From assembly GCA_946630645.1 (NCBI GenBank), contig CAMOZD010000006.1, positions 1 through 12,192 of the forward strand: a stretch of DNA of 12,192 nt, in the 5' to 3' direction. The notes beneath the pieces were generated by a model, which worked only from the letters and a program-made list of their open reading frames with translations, was not told the origin of the DNA and did no database searches. Position numbers and translations under genes: made by a program. Positions 1 to 7,141 of the stretch are shown piece after piece; the stretch's first letter is position 1; each line of letters opens with the position of its first letter. The DNA is from an uncultured Lachnospiraceae bacterium (GTDB lineage Bacteria > Bacillota > Clostridia > Lachnospirales > Lachnospiraceae).

Positions 1-1636
1 ATCTGGAGTAGATCAGATGGCGTGTTACATGCTCCATGCCGCCGTTGTACCAGTCAACCGGCATCCAGTAATTAATCTTATCCCTGTCAGCAAAACATTT
101 ATCGTTATGGGGATCAATATAACGGAGGAAATACCAGGATGACCCTGCCCACTGGGGCATGGTATCTGTCTCTCTTTTAGCGGCCCGTCCGCACTTGGGA
201 CAGGTACAGTGAACAAAGGAGTCAATCCTTGCCAGGGGTGACTCTCCACCCTGGCCGGGCTCAAAATCTTCCATGGGCGGAAGCTTCAGGGGCAGCTCCT
301 CATAGGGAACAGCCACATCGCCGCAGTAATCACAGTGAACAATCGGAATGGGCTCGCCCCAGTATCTCTGGCGGTTGAAAGCCCAGTCCTTCATCTTGTA
401 CTGGACACCGGCCCTGCCGATACCATCCTTCTCCAGCTCTTCAATCATTCTGGCGATGGAGTCCTTCTTATTATCATAACCGTTAAGGAACCCGGAATTC
501 ACCATCTGGCCGTCTCCGGTATAGGCACATTCTTCGATGTTGCCACCCTTGATGACCTCAATGATATCGATGCCAAACTCCTTGGCAAAATCATAATCTC
601 TCTGGTCATGACCCGGCACAGCCATGATGGCGCCGGTTCCGTAACCCATCATTACATAGTCAGCGATGAAGATGGGAATCTCTTTTCCGTTGACCGGATT
701 GACAGCTGTCAGACCCTCGATCTTCACACCGGTCTTATCCTTAACCAGCTGGGTTCTCTCGAATTCTGTCTTCTTGGCACACTCGGCCCGGTAGGCCTCG
801 ATGGCATCCATGTTGCCGACCATATCCTTATACTTATCAATGAGCGGATGCTCCGGTGCGATAACCATAAAGGTCACACCGAACAGGGTATCCGGTCTGG
901 TGGTATAAATCTCCAGTTTCTCCCCGATGCCCTTGACCGCGAAATCCACAAAGGCTCCTGTGGACTTGCCGATCCAGTTGATCTGCTGCTGTTTGATATT
1001 CTCCGGATAATCCACGGTATCAAGACCTTCAAGCAGCTTGTCCGCATAGGCTGTGATCCGCAGATACCATACATCCTTGGACTTCTGGACCACATCACTG
1101 TGGCAGATGTCACATTTTCCACCCTGGCTGTCCTCATTGGAAAGTACAACCTTACAGGAAGGACAGTAATTTACCCAGGCCTTGTCCCGGTATACCAGTC
1201 CCTTCTCAAACATTTTCAGGAAAATCCACTGGGTCCACTTATAGAAATCTTCCTGGGTCGTGTCAATCACCCGGTCCCAGTCAAAAGAGAAGCCCACTTT
1301 TTTCAGCTGCATGGTAAACTTTTCAATATTGCGGTCCGTAATCTCACGGGGATGGGTCTTGGTCTTGATGGCATAGTTTTCCGTGGGCAGGCCATAGGCA
1401 TCAAAACCAATGGGGAAGAGCACATTATAGCCCTCCATCCGTCTCTTTCTGGAAACTACCTCTATGCTGGAATAAGCCTTGATATGACCCACATGCATGC
1501 CGGCACCGCTGGGATAAGGAAACTCTACCAGACCATAAAACTTTGGTTTCGGTGAGTCGTCTACGGCCTTGAATATCCCTTCTTCTTCCCAACGTTTCTG
1601 CCATTTGGGTTCTATCTTTTTGAAATGATGTCTCAT
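1..1636 (-). CDS. leuS: Leucyl-tRNA synthetase, C-terminal part beyond window edge
   Basis: Charges tRNA-Leu with leucine in the cytoplasm (class I aminoacyl-tRNA synthetase). The start is ATG at 1634-1636, preceded by AAAGGAAGGG. The window holds 545 codons in one open frame; the family is usually about 800-870 residues, so the KMSKS loop and anticodon-binding part lie outside. Visible are the class I HIGH signature as HVGH (residues about 48-51, in PYPSGAGMHVGH), a first zinc-type Cys pair set (CPSC...CDIC, about 155-180), the editing-domain motifs TTRPDTLFG (about 242-250) and GTGAIMAVPGHDQRD (about 330-345), and a second Cys set (CDYCG near 432, CPKCG near 478). The last residues seen (WMPVDWYNGGMEH...) are typical of the catalytic core after the editing insertion. 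The HVGH/MHVGHIKAYS form is what I recall from clostridial LeuRS. The large plus-strand open frame inside it is only an antisense shadow. Confidence 0.97.
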   Translation of the reverse strand, partial: MRHHFKKIEPKWQKRWEEEGIFKAVDDSPKPKFYGLVEFPYPSGAGMHVGHIKAYSSIEVVSRKRRMEGYNVLFPIGFDAYGLPTENYAIKTKTHPREITDRNIEKFTMQLKKVGFSFDWDRVIDTTQEDFYKWTQWIFLKMFEKGLVYRDKAWVNYCPSCKVVLSNEDSQGGKCDICHSDVVQKSKDVWYLRITAYADKLLEGLDTVDYPENIKQQQINWIGKSTGAFVDFAVKGIGEKLEIYTTRPDTLFGVTFMVIAPEHPLIDKYKDMVGNMDAIEAYRAECAKKTEFERTQLVKDKTGVKIEGLTAVNPVNGKEIPIFIADYVMMGYGTGAIMAVPGHDQRDYDFAKEFGIDIIEVIKGGNIEECAYTGDGQMVNSGFLNGYDNKKDSIARMIEELEKDGIGRAGVQYKMKDWAFNRQRYWGEPIPIVHCDYCGDVAVPYEELPLKLPPMEDFEPGQGGESPLARIDSFVHCTCPKCGRAAKRETDTMPQWAGSSWYFLRYIDPHNDKCFADRDKINYWMPVDWYNGGMEHVTRHLIYSR

Positions 1637-1746
1637 AATTCCCTTCCTTTCTGTCATCAGGTTTTGTTTTATAACCGGAGAGCTTCAGGATCTGCGATTT
1701 TTGCTTCTTATTCCAGCCCATTCCAGGTAATTCTTCTCAAATTTAT

Positions 1747-1775
1747 AGTGTACATGAAAGACCCTGTCTTGTCAA
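1747..1775 (-). promoter_or_regulatory. sigma-A-type promoter of leuS
   Basis: Read on the minus strand: -35 TTGACA (1770-1775), 17 bp spacer, -10 TACACT (1747-1752). The expected transcript start is near 1740, giving a leader of about 100 nt before the leuS ATG. The -35 box begins only 10 bp past the stop codon of the upstream L,D-transpeptidase gene, and no hairpin terminator separates them, so read-through from that gene may add to leuS expression. The leader is too short for a T-box and shows no T-box sequence. Confidence 0.8.
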
Positions 1776-1784
1776 TGAATCAAG

Positions 1785-2615
1785 CTAGGGAGCCAGGACC
1801 TCAATTTTAAATATCTTTATAGTAATCAGCCTGGTTGCCGGATCCCTCACGGCAACCTTAACCGGGTAGGTGCCAGGAACAGAAGTGTCTACTGTGCCTG
1901 CCGTCCTTGCCCCGGCTGCCAGCTGGTCTGAGCTGGTGAAAACAGACCGGAAATCCAGGGCCTGGATAAGGTTGAAGTCTGTTCCCAGGGCCACTCCCTG
2001 CCTGTAGGCTTCTTTTAAACTGATTTGTACCTTGTAAGGATTTCTCTTGTCAGGGTCTGTAGGATCCCACCCGGTCTTCTTTTTGGTGGAGATGGTCAGC
2101 CTGGCCCGGTCCGGAGCCTTCAGCTTATATTTCTCCCCGATTACCACCCTGGTACCCAAGGGACAATTCTGGTAGATCCACTTGGCATCGGCCACAGAAA
2201 GACGGATACAGCCATGGGAGGCCTGACGGCCAAGCTTGTTGAATTCCCTGGTCTGTACGGCATTTTTCCTTACCCTGGTATAGGGGACAGAATGAAAGAG
2301 GTAGGGGCCATGGATCCTGGTACAGTACTGGCCGTAAAGGCCATGGTAGAGAGCGTGCCATCTCATCTTGCTCTGGGTCCGGTAGCTGCCCCTGATGGTG
2401 CTGTAGTTCTTTCCCGTCGAACAGTACATGGTTTTGACCAGCCTCTTCTGCTTGTCCACCACATTTACCAGATTAGTTTTACGGTTGACATAGATTGTGT
2501 AGGATTTGCTCTTCCCGGCATGGACCCTGGCCGGAAATACAGCCATGGCCACCAGCAGGGCCAGAAGGGCCAGCCTGCAGGCCAGATTCCTTTTTTGCGC
2601 AGTTTTGTGACTCAT
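1785..2615 (-). CDS. Secreted L,D-transpeptidase (YkuD domain) with C-terminal Ig-like region
   Basis: Predicted to form 3-3 cross-links in peptidoglycan or attach groups to it, outside the membrane. With the start at 2615 it has 276 residues. Residues 1-33 form a signal peptide (KTAQKR, then a hydrophobic Leu/Ala stretch, cleavage after VHA). The YkuD domain spans about 38-165: HGPYLFHS holds the conserved His (about 108), and SHGCIRLSVADAKWIY holds the catalytic motif with nucleophile Cys136. The C-terminal 80-90 residues (containing TVDTSVPGTYPVKVAVRD) resemble a bacterial Ig-like/DUF5011-type domain, possibly for wall binding. An in-frame ATG 33 bp further upstream exists, but the ribosome binding site GGAAAGGAG sits 5 bp before the ATG at 2613-2615, so I chose the latter. 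The gene has its own promoter and is divergent from the glyoxalase gene. Family is clear; the exact cross-link made is not known. Confidence 0.93.
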   Translation of the reverse strand: MSHKTAQKRNLACRLALLALLVAMAVFPARVHAGKSKSYTIYVNRKTNLVNVVDKQKRLVKTMYCSTGKNYSTIRGSYRTQSKMRWHALYHGLYGQYCTRIHGPYLFHSVPYTRVRKNAVQTREFNKLGRQASHGCIRLSVADAKWIYQNCPLGTRVVIGEKYKLKAPDRARLTISTKKKTGWDPTDPDKRNPYKVQISLKEAYRQGVALGTDFNLIQALDFRSVFTSSDQLAAGARTAGTVDTSVPGTYPVKVAVRDPATRLITIKIFKIEVLAP

Positions 2616-2620
2616 ACATT

Positions 2621-2629
2621 CTCCTTTCC
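2621..2629 (-). promoter_or_regulatory. Ribosome binding site that decides the L,D-transpeptidase start
   Basis: GGAAAGGAG on the minus strand, 5 bp before the ATG at 2613-2615. It lies inside the frame that would open from the alternative upstream ATG at 2646-2648, which would add a charged 11-residue extension before the signal peptide. This supports the shorter start. Confidence 0.8.
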
Positions 2630-2686
2630 GATCCTCATCCGCCCCCATCCGGCCGGATGAAAGAATTCACATAATACTCCATTTTT

Positions 2687-2714
2687 ATTATATAATCTTT
2701 CCCCCTTTTGTAAA
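2687..2714 (-). promoter_or_regulatory. Promoter of the L,D-transpeptidase gene
   Basis: Minus strand: -35 TTTACA (2709-2714), 16 bp spacer, -10 TATAAT (2687-2692). The start point would be near 2680, giving a leader of about 65 nt. Its -35 box is 8 bp from the -35 box of the divergent glyoxalase promoter, so the two polymerase sites are almost adjacent and may compete or be co-regulated. Confidence 0.75.
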
Positions 2715-2722
2715 GCATTTTA

Positions 2723-2751
2723 TTGCAAAAAAACATGTTATATGCTACAAT
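2723..2751 (+). promoter_or_regulatory. Promoter of the glyoxalase I gene
   Basis: Plus strand: -35 TTGCAA (2723-2728), 17 bp spacer, -10 TACAAT (2746-2751). The expected start is near 2758, giving a leader of about 75 nt. It probably also serves the downstream PBP gene, for which I see no separate promoter. Confidence 0.65.
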
Positions 2752-2756
2752 AACAT
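2735..2756. repeat. Inverted repeat (7-8-7 bp) over the glyoxalase -10 box, possible operator
   Basis: Arms ATGTTAT (2735-2741) and ATAACAT (2750-2756) are perfect reverse complements with an 8 bp centre. The repeat covers the whole -10 box of the glyoxalase promoter, where a bound repressor would block transcription. The DNA is AT-rich, so chance is possible, and no candidate regulator gene lies next to it. Confidence 0.35.
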
Positions 2757-2759
2757 AAC

Positions 2760-2791
2760 TGATTTTCGATGCCCCTGCCATGTGAAAATCA
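2760..2791 (+). promoter_or_regulatory. Stem-loop at the 5' end of the glyoxalase leader
   Basis: TGATTTTC (2760-2767) pairs with GAAAATCA (2784-2791), an 8 bp stem around a 16 nt loop. It begins at or just after the predicted transcript start, so it could form a 5'-end hairpin that stabilises the mRNA. There is no U-run after it, so it is not a terminator, and it matches no riboswitch known to me. Confidence 0.3.
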
Positions 2792-2833
2792 CGCAACTAA
2801 TTACTCCCCCATAGTTATTCAGGAGGAAGAATA

Positions 2834-3199
2834 ATGATAGAATTCGTACATTTCAATTTTAATGTCCTGGATCTCGAGAAGAGTATCGCTTTCTATAAGG
2901 AAGCATTCGGCCTTGAGATCGTCCGCGAAAAGAATGCCGCCGACGGCAGCTACAAGCTGGTCTATTTAGGCGACGGCCGGACAGCTTTTCAGCTTGAGCT
3001 TACCTGGATACGCGACCAGAAGGAACCCTATAACCTTGGCGACGAAGAATTCCATCTCGCTTTCGCAACAGATGAGATGGATCATTTCCATGACAGACAT
3101 CAGAAAATGGGCTGCATCTGTTATGAGAATCCTTCCATGGGCGTCTATTTTGTCAATGATCCGGACGGATACTGGATCGAGATTGTTCCTGCCCGCTAA
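2834..3199 (+). CDS. Glyoxalase I / lactoylglutathione lyase-type VOC protein
   Basis: A small vicinal-oxygen-chelate metalloenzyme of 121 residues, predicted to isomerise the hemithioacetal of methylglyoxal and a thiol in the cytoplasm as part of methylglyoxal detoxification. All four metal-ligand positions of bacterial GlxI can be matched: His6 (VHFNFNV), Glu55 (FQLELTW), His74 (EFHLAF) and Glu116 (DPDGYWIEIV). The ELTW and EDPDGY-like segments are typical of the GlxI branch within the VOC superfamily. The length fits short clostridial enzymes of this type (E. coli GlxI is 135). The start has an AGGAGG at 2821-2826, 7 bp upstream. The thiol cofactor is uncertain because many Clostridia lack glutathione. 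The gene precedes the PBP gene by 46 bp with no terminator between, so cotranscription is likely. Confidence 0.88.
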   Translation: MIEFVHFNFNVLDLEKSIAFYKEAFGLEIVREKNAADGSYKLVYLGDGRTAFQLELTWIRDQKEPYNLGDEEFHLAFATDEMDHFHDRHQKMGCICYENPSMGVYFVNDPDGYWIEIVPAR

Positions 3200-3245
3200 C
3201 AGATAATATTTTTTCTCATTTTACCCATTTCAGAGGGGTATAACC

Positions 3246-5948
3246 ATGCTATATAATAAATCTTCCATAAAGGAAAAAAGAAAGGAGATCCACTCTAAGA
3301 CAAGAACGAGGGGAAGCTCCATCATCATGTGGATTTTCCGGATTCTTCTGCTGACCATACTGACGGCGGCCGTCGGGTGCTCCGGACTGCTTTACGGTTC
3401 CATCGCCGGAATCTTTGCCAGCGTCCCCAAGGATTTTACCCTGAAACCCGTGTCATCGGCCACCATCATCTACGACAACGGCGGCACCGAGCTGCAAAAG
3501 CTCTCAGACTATGCCTCCAACCGTATCATCGTGGACAGCAGCAGGATTCCTGATAATCTGAAATATGCTTTTGTCTCCATTGAAGATGAGCGGTTTTACG
3601 AGCACAGTGGTGTCGATTTCAAGGGCATCATCAGGGCTCTCTGGACAGATCTCCAGTCGGGGACTGCCTCCCAGGGAGCCTCCACCATCACCCAGCAGCT
3701 GATCAAAAATAACGTTTTTGACACCGGTGGTGAATCCACTCTTCTGGCAAAGATCCATCGTAAGATCCAGGAGATCTACATGGCCGTCCAGGTGGAGAAG
3801 AACACGCCCAAAGACGAGATCATGACGGACTATCTGAATACCATCAACCTGGGCAAGGGATGCCTAGGTGTTCAGGCGGCTTCCATTTATTATTTCGGCA
3901 AGAATGTCGAGGACCTCACCCTTTCTGAGTGTGCTGTCCTGGCAGGTATCACCAAGAACCCCACTTCCCTGAACCCGGTGGATTATGCCAGCGCCAACAA
4001 TGAGCGCCGCAAGCTGGTTCTGGATAAGATGTATGAGCTGAAATATATCAGCAAGGAAGACTATCAGACGGCTCTGGCTGACGATGTCTACGCAAGAATC
4101 AACACAAATATTGACAAGGAAAAAGTCGAGTCCGTCTACACCTACTTCACGGATGCCCTGATCACAACTATCGTTGACGATCTCCAGGAGCAAAAAGGTT
4201 ATACCCAGGAACAGGCCTACAATGCTGTATACCGGGGAGGTCTCCGGATCAGCTCCACCCAGGATACCAGACTCCAGGCTCTGGCAGACAAGATTATCAA
4301 CGACAAGGATAATTACCCTGTGGAAACGGAGTATTCCCTGGAATACAACCTACAGATGACCGGACCGGACGGTACCACCTACTCTTATAATGAGATAGAT
4401 GTCAGAGACTTTTTCAGAAACATGAAGGACGGGAAAAAGGATTACAAGACCCTTTACAGTTCCAAAAAGAAAATGAAAAAGGCCGCCCACCAGTTCCGTG
4501 ACTATCTGATTGGAAAGAATTTTACCCTGGTGTCCGAAACCATCCACTACTCTCTTGAGCCTCAGCTCTCCTTCACCCTGATTGACCAGGCCACAGGCCA
4601 GGTCAAGGTTCTTGTGGGAGGCAGGGGCAAGAAGGCCGATGACCTGGCCCTCAACCGGGCTACAGCGGTCAAAAGGCAGCCGGGATCTACCTTTAAAATC
4701 CTGTCTACCTACGCCCCTGGTATCGACTCAGGAGAGATGACCCTGGCCACCGTATTTGACGATGCACCTTTCAATTATGAAAATGGCACCAAGGTCAACA
4801 ATTTTGAAAAAGACGTCCACATGGGTCTGACCACAGTCCGGGATGCAATCGCTGAATCCAACAATATTGTCGCTGTCAAGGCCATCACCCAGCTGACGCC
4901 CAAGATCGGCTATGACTTCCTGCTCAAGCTTGGCTTTACCAGCCTGGTTGAGCACAGGGTCAGTGAGACCGGAAAAGAGGAATCTGACATCCAGCAGGCT
5001 CTTGCCTTAGGAGGCATAACCGACGGTGTCACTAACATGGAACTGACAGCTGCCTACGCCGCCATCGCCAATAAAGGAAACTATAATAAGCCCATCCTTT
5101 ACACCAAGGTAACCGATGCCAACGGTAACGTACTGCTGAGCAATGACCCGGCACCTATCCGGGTCATGAAGGAAAGTACTGCCTGGCTTTTGAGCGATGC
5201 CATGAAGGATGTAATCGACCATGGTACCGGTGAGGAAGCCAAGCTCAAGTCCGATATGGCTGCCGCGGGAAAAACAGGAACCACCTCCAACAACTACGAC
5301 TACTGGTTCTGTGGTTTCACTCCCTATTACACTGCTTCAGTCTGGACAGGCTATGACTATTTTAAATCTTTCGACAACAATAAGGATTATCATAAGACGA
5401 TCTGGAAAAAGATCATGGATAAGATTATTAAAGAGGAGAAAGAGGAAATAAAGGATTTTGATAAATGTAAGGACATTGAAAAAGAAACCATCTGTATCAA
5501 ATCCGGCAAAAAAGTCGTCGGCGGTGTCTGTACGGATGACCCGGAAAAATCCATGGCCAGAGAAGAATACTTCGCGGCAGGAACTGTTCCGGAGGAAACC
5601 TGTGACGCCCATGTCAAGCTGACCATGTGTTCCGCCACTAACCATGTGGCCGGCAAATACTGTCCTGAAAGCCAGCTTTATTCCAGGGTATACAGGATCA
5701 GACCGGATGATTCCAGCGGCAAGACCGCAGATTCACCCTACACCTTGACCTTTGATCCTGACGGTTATATCTGTAACCTTCACACCAAGCAGTGGGTTGA
5801 AGAGCAGAAACGGAAGGAAGAGCTGAAAAAACAGCAGGAGCAGATGCAAAAACAGATGGAGGAGCAGCAGCGGCTTCTGGAAGAACAACAACAGCAGCAG
5901 CTTCTGGACCAGCAGCAAAACCTCCAGGAAGAAACTTTTACTAATTAA
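3246..5948 (+). CDS. Class A penicillin-binding protein (glycosyltransferase + transpeptidase), PBP1A type
   Basis: Bifunctional peptidoglycan synthase: it polymerises lipid II into glycan strands and cross-links stem peptides outside the membrane. It has 900 residues: a basic cytoplasmic tail (1-25), one membrane anchor (about 27-58), and a GT51 domain (about 85-270) with EDERFYEH (catalytic Glu113), GASTITQQ (145-151) and RKIQEIYMAVQVEK (second key Glu about 176). A Lys-rich linker (about 375-430) leads to the transpeptidase domain (about 440-705) with STFK (Ser481/Lys484), SNN (538-540) and KTGT (676-679). After it come seven Cys residues (741, 750, 762, 786, 795, 806, 843), resembling clostridial PBP1A C-termini. 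The last 50 or so residues are Gln/Glu-rich and probably coiled coil. The start at 3246 has a moderate SD (AGAGGGG). All catalytic motifs are intact. It ends at a strong terminator. Confidence 0.95.
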   Translation: MLYNKSSIKEKRKEIHSKTRTRGSSIIMWIFRILLLTILTAAVGCSGLLYGSIAGIFASVPKDFTLKPVSSATIIYDNGGTELQKLSDYASNRIIVDSSRIPDNLKYAFVSIEDERFYEHSGVDFKGIIRALWTDLQSGTASQGASTITQQLIKNNVFDTGGESTLLAKIHRKIQEIYMAVQVEKNTPKDEIMTDYLNTINLGKGCLGVQAASIYYFGKNVEDLTLSECAVLAGITKNPTSLNPVDYASANNERRKLVLDKMYELKYISKEDYQTALADDVYARINTNIDKEKVESVYTYFTDALITTIVDDLQEQKGYTQEQAYNAVYRGGLRISSTQDTRLQALADKIINDKDNYPVETEYSLEYNLQMTGPDGTTYSYNEIDVRDFFRNMKDGKKDYKTLYSSKKKMKKAAHQFRDYLIGKNFTLVSETIHYSLEPQLSFTLIDQATGQVKVLVGGRGKKADDLALNRATAVKRQPGSTFKILSTYAPGIDSGEMTLATVFDDAPFNYENGTKVNNFEKDVHMGLTTVRDAIAESNNIVAVKAITQLTPKIGYDFLLKLGFTSLVEHRVSETGKEESDIQQALALGGITDGVTNMELTAAYAAIANKGNYNKPILYTKVTDANGNVLLSNDPAPIRVMKESTAWLLSDAMKDVIDHGTGEEAKLKSDMAAAGKTGTTSNNYDYWFCGFTPYYTASVWTGYDYFKSFDNNKDYHKTIWKKIMDKIIKEEKEEIKDFDKCKDIEKETICIKSGKKVVGGVCTDDPEKSMAREEYFAAGTVPEETCDAHVKLTMCSATNHVAGKYCPESQLYSRVYRIRPDDSSGKTADSPYTLTFDPDGYICNLHTKQWVEEQKRKEELKKQQEQMQKQMEEQQRLLEEQQQQQLLDQQQNLQEETFTN
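5790..5945 (+). repeat. CAG/CAA-rich low-complexity tract in the PBP gene
   Basis: The 3' end of the PBP gene is built largely of CAG, CAA, GAG and GAA codons, including a run of five Gln codons near 5886-5900. It encodes a Gln/Glu/Leu-rich tail from about residue 850. Such tracts can gain or lose codons by slippage, so tail length may vary among strains. Confidence 0.6.
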
Positions 5949-6015
5949 AAGCTGCAGGAGGCCTGTATTGGTCTGCCCCGGCTATATGCAGACAAGTTTT
6001 ATTGAAATACTGTAG

Positions 6016-6053
6016 AAGGGAGACCCCGAATGATAAGGGTCTCCCTTTTTTCT
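6016..6053 (+). terminator. Rho-independent terminator of the glyoxalase-PBP unit
   Basis: AAGGGAGACCC (6016-6026) pairs with GGGTCTCCCTT (6037-6047), an 11 bp stem with a 10 nt loop, followed by a run of T (6046-6051). On the minus strand there is no good U-run after the hairpin, so it should act mainly on plus-strand transcripts. Confidence 0.92.
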
Positions 6054-6112
6054 AGTCTATTCTTATACTGTTTTTACTCTATTTTAGCGCTCCACTAACT
6101 AATCCAAACATT

Positions 6113-6850
6113 CTAGTAATCCACCTCAACCAGGCACAGGCCCTGGGCCGGTGCGGTCGGCCCGGCCAGGGGCCGGCTTTTGGCCTCCAGAATCTCCTTA
6201 ACCCGGCCCGGGGGTATAAGACCCTGCCCCACCTGAAGGAGGGTACCGGTCATGATCCTGACCATATACTGGAGAAAACCTGTCCCATGGTATTCCAGAT
6301 AAATGTAGTTTCCTTTTCTTCGGATATCGATCCTGTCCACGATCCTGACCGTGGACTTTTTCATTCTGGGATTGCCGCAGAAACTCTTATAATCATGCTG
6401 GCCTGTGAGAAAGGAGGCGGCCATCTTCATAGCCTCCAGATCTGGCTCAAAATCCAGGACATTCACATATTTTCTGTCAAATACAGGCTTGCCGGTCCCG
6501 GCATAGCAGGTATAGCGGTAGAGCTTACCTACCGCCTTATACCTGGCATGAAAGCGGTCGGCGGCAATCCTTACATCCTTTATGCAAATGTCCTGGGGCA
6601 GGTAACGGTTCATATAAGTAAGAATCTCCTCAGGACTCCTGTCGGTCTCCATCCATGCATTGGCCGTCATGGCCAGGGCATGGACTCCACCGTCTGTACG
6701 GCCGGCTCCCAGCACTTCTGTCTGCTGGCCACACATTTCCGTCAGAACATACTCCAGCTTACCCTGTATGGTGTCCCTGCCAGGCTGCCGTTCCCAGCCA
6801 TAGTATCTTCCACCATCATAACTAATGATCATCTTATAATTCTTTTTCAT
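6113..6850 (-). CDS. truA: tRNA pseudouridine synthase A
   Basis: Converts uridines at positions 38-40 of the tRNA anticodon stem-loop to pseudouridine, in the cytoplasm. The 245 residues match the usual length of bacterial TruA (about 245-270). Visible are the catalytic motif GRTDGGVHA with Asp53, RFHARYKA (99-106) and KLYRY (109-113) of the active site, DYKSF (153-157), GFLQYMVRIMTGTLLQVG (191-208) and the C-terminal AGPTAPAQGLCL (229-240). The catalytic loop has Gly where most TruA have Ala (RTDAGVHA); this should be tolerated but may mark a paralogue group. Many Clostridia carry a second truA near the ribosomal protein genes; that cannot be seen here. GGAAGA precedes the ATG at 6848-6850 by about 5 bp. 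It is a single-gene unit with its own promoter, convergent to the PBP gene. Confidence 0.95.
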   Translation of the reverse strand: MKKNYKMIISYDGGRYYGWERQPGRDTIQGKLEYVLTEMCGQQTEVLGAGRTDGGVHALAMTANAWMETDRSPEEILTYMNRYLPQDICIKDVRIAADRFHARYKAVGKLYRYTCYAGTGKPVFDRKYVNVLDFEPDLEAMKMAASFLTGQHDYKSFCGNPRMKKSTVRIVDRIDIRRKGNYIYLEYHGTGFLQYMVRIMTGTLLQVGQGLIPPGRVKEILEAKSRPLAGPTAPAQGLCLVEVDY

Positions 6851-6908
6851 ATTCTTCCATAATCCTCTGTTCCAATACTGATAAGGGATTTGTCCGGGTC
6901 TTTTTCTA

Positions 6909-6937
6909 ATTATAAATGCCAGGGCTTAAATTTGCAA
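6909..6937 (-). promoter_or_regulatory. Promoter of truA
   Basis: Minus strand: -35 TTGCAA (6932-6937), 17 bp spacer, -10 TATAAT (6909-6914). The expected start is near 6902, leaving a leader of about 50 nt before the truA ATG. Confidence 0.75.
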
Positions 6938-6950
6938 AAAGATTTCTTTC

Positions 6951-6988
6951 AAAAATCTTTCATTATTTTGGAAATTAGAAAGATTTTT
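6951..6988. repeat. 11-bp perfect inverted repeat in the truA / membrane-protein intergenic region
   Basis: AAAAATCTTTC (6951-6961) and GAAAGATTTTT (6978-6988) are perfect reverse complements around a 16 bp spacer. The repeat lies 14 bp upstream of the truA -35 box and about 210-250 bp upstream of the start of the rightward gene, so it is outside both predicted transcripts and more likely acts as a DNA site than as RNA. Related short sequences (TTCTTTCA at 6944-6951 and 7174-7181, TGAAAGG at 7001-7007) occur nearby. The function is unknown. Confidence 0.45.
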
Positions 6989-7126
6989 CAATAAGATCCC
7001 TGAAAGGTCCATGATTTTCGAAGAAAAACGTCAAAAATAATTATTTTACATCTACTGAAAATGTTTTGTTTTCTGTGCAATTTAATGATAAAAACTATCC
7101 TGATTTGAGCAAAAGCCAATATTTTA

Positions 7127-7141
7127 ACAACTATTAGTTGT
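7127..7141. promoter_or_regulatory. Perfect 15-bp palindrome near -65 of the membrane-protein promoter, possible LysR-type site
   Basis: ACAACTA-T-TAGTTGT is a perfect palindrome centred at 7134. The predicted transcript start is near 7199, so the centre is at about -65, the usual place for the recognition site of LysR-type regulators. A LysR gene lies just downstream of the regulated gene. The palindrome has C-N11-G rather than the classical T-N11-A, so the assignment is inference. Confidence 0.4.

Noticed and set aside
335..1555. Long plus-strand open frame of 406 codons
   Set aside because: It lies antisense to leuS, which has a complete set of LeuRS motifs; the translated product resembles no protein and lacks a ribosome binding site.
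1637..1746. T-box or leader peptide upstream of leuS
   Set aside because: The leader is only about 100 nt, has no T-box-like sequence or terminator/antiterminator pair, and the short frame in it has no run of Leu codons.
2616..2648. Longer N-terminus for the L,D-transpeptidase
   Set aside because: The upstream ATG would add 11 charged residues ahead of the signal peptide and lacks a good ribosome binding site, while GGAAAGGAG precedes the ATG at 2615.
2025..2660. Plus-strand open frame of 211 codons
   Set aside because: Antisense to the L,D-transpeptidase gene, whose catalytic motif and signal peptide are clear on the other strand.
2782..2792. Small dyad GTGA-AAA-TCAC in the glyoxalase leader
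   Set aside because: Only 4-bp arms and it is mutually exclusive with the better 8-bp stem at 2760-2791.
5971..5993. Hairpin GTCTGC/GCAGAC after the PBP stop
   Set aside because: The stem is only 6 bp with an 11 nt loop and the following T-run is interrupted; the strong terminator at 6016-6053 explains termination.
6287..6862. Plus-strand open frame of 191 codons
   Set aside because: Antisense to truA, which has all family motifs; no ribosome binding site.
7012..7110. Very short ATG frames (about 9 and 15 codons) in the truA/membrane-protein gap
   Set aside because: No ribosome binding site and no sign of coding constraint; likely chance in AT-rich DNA.
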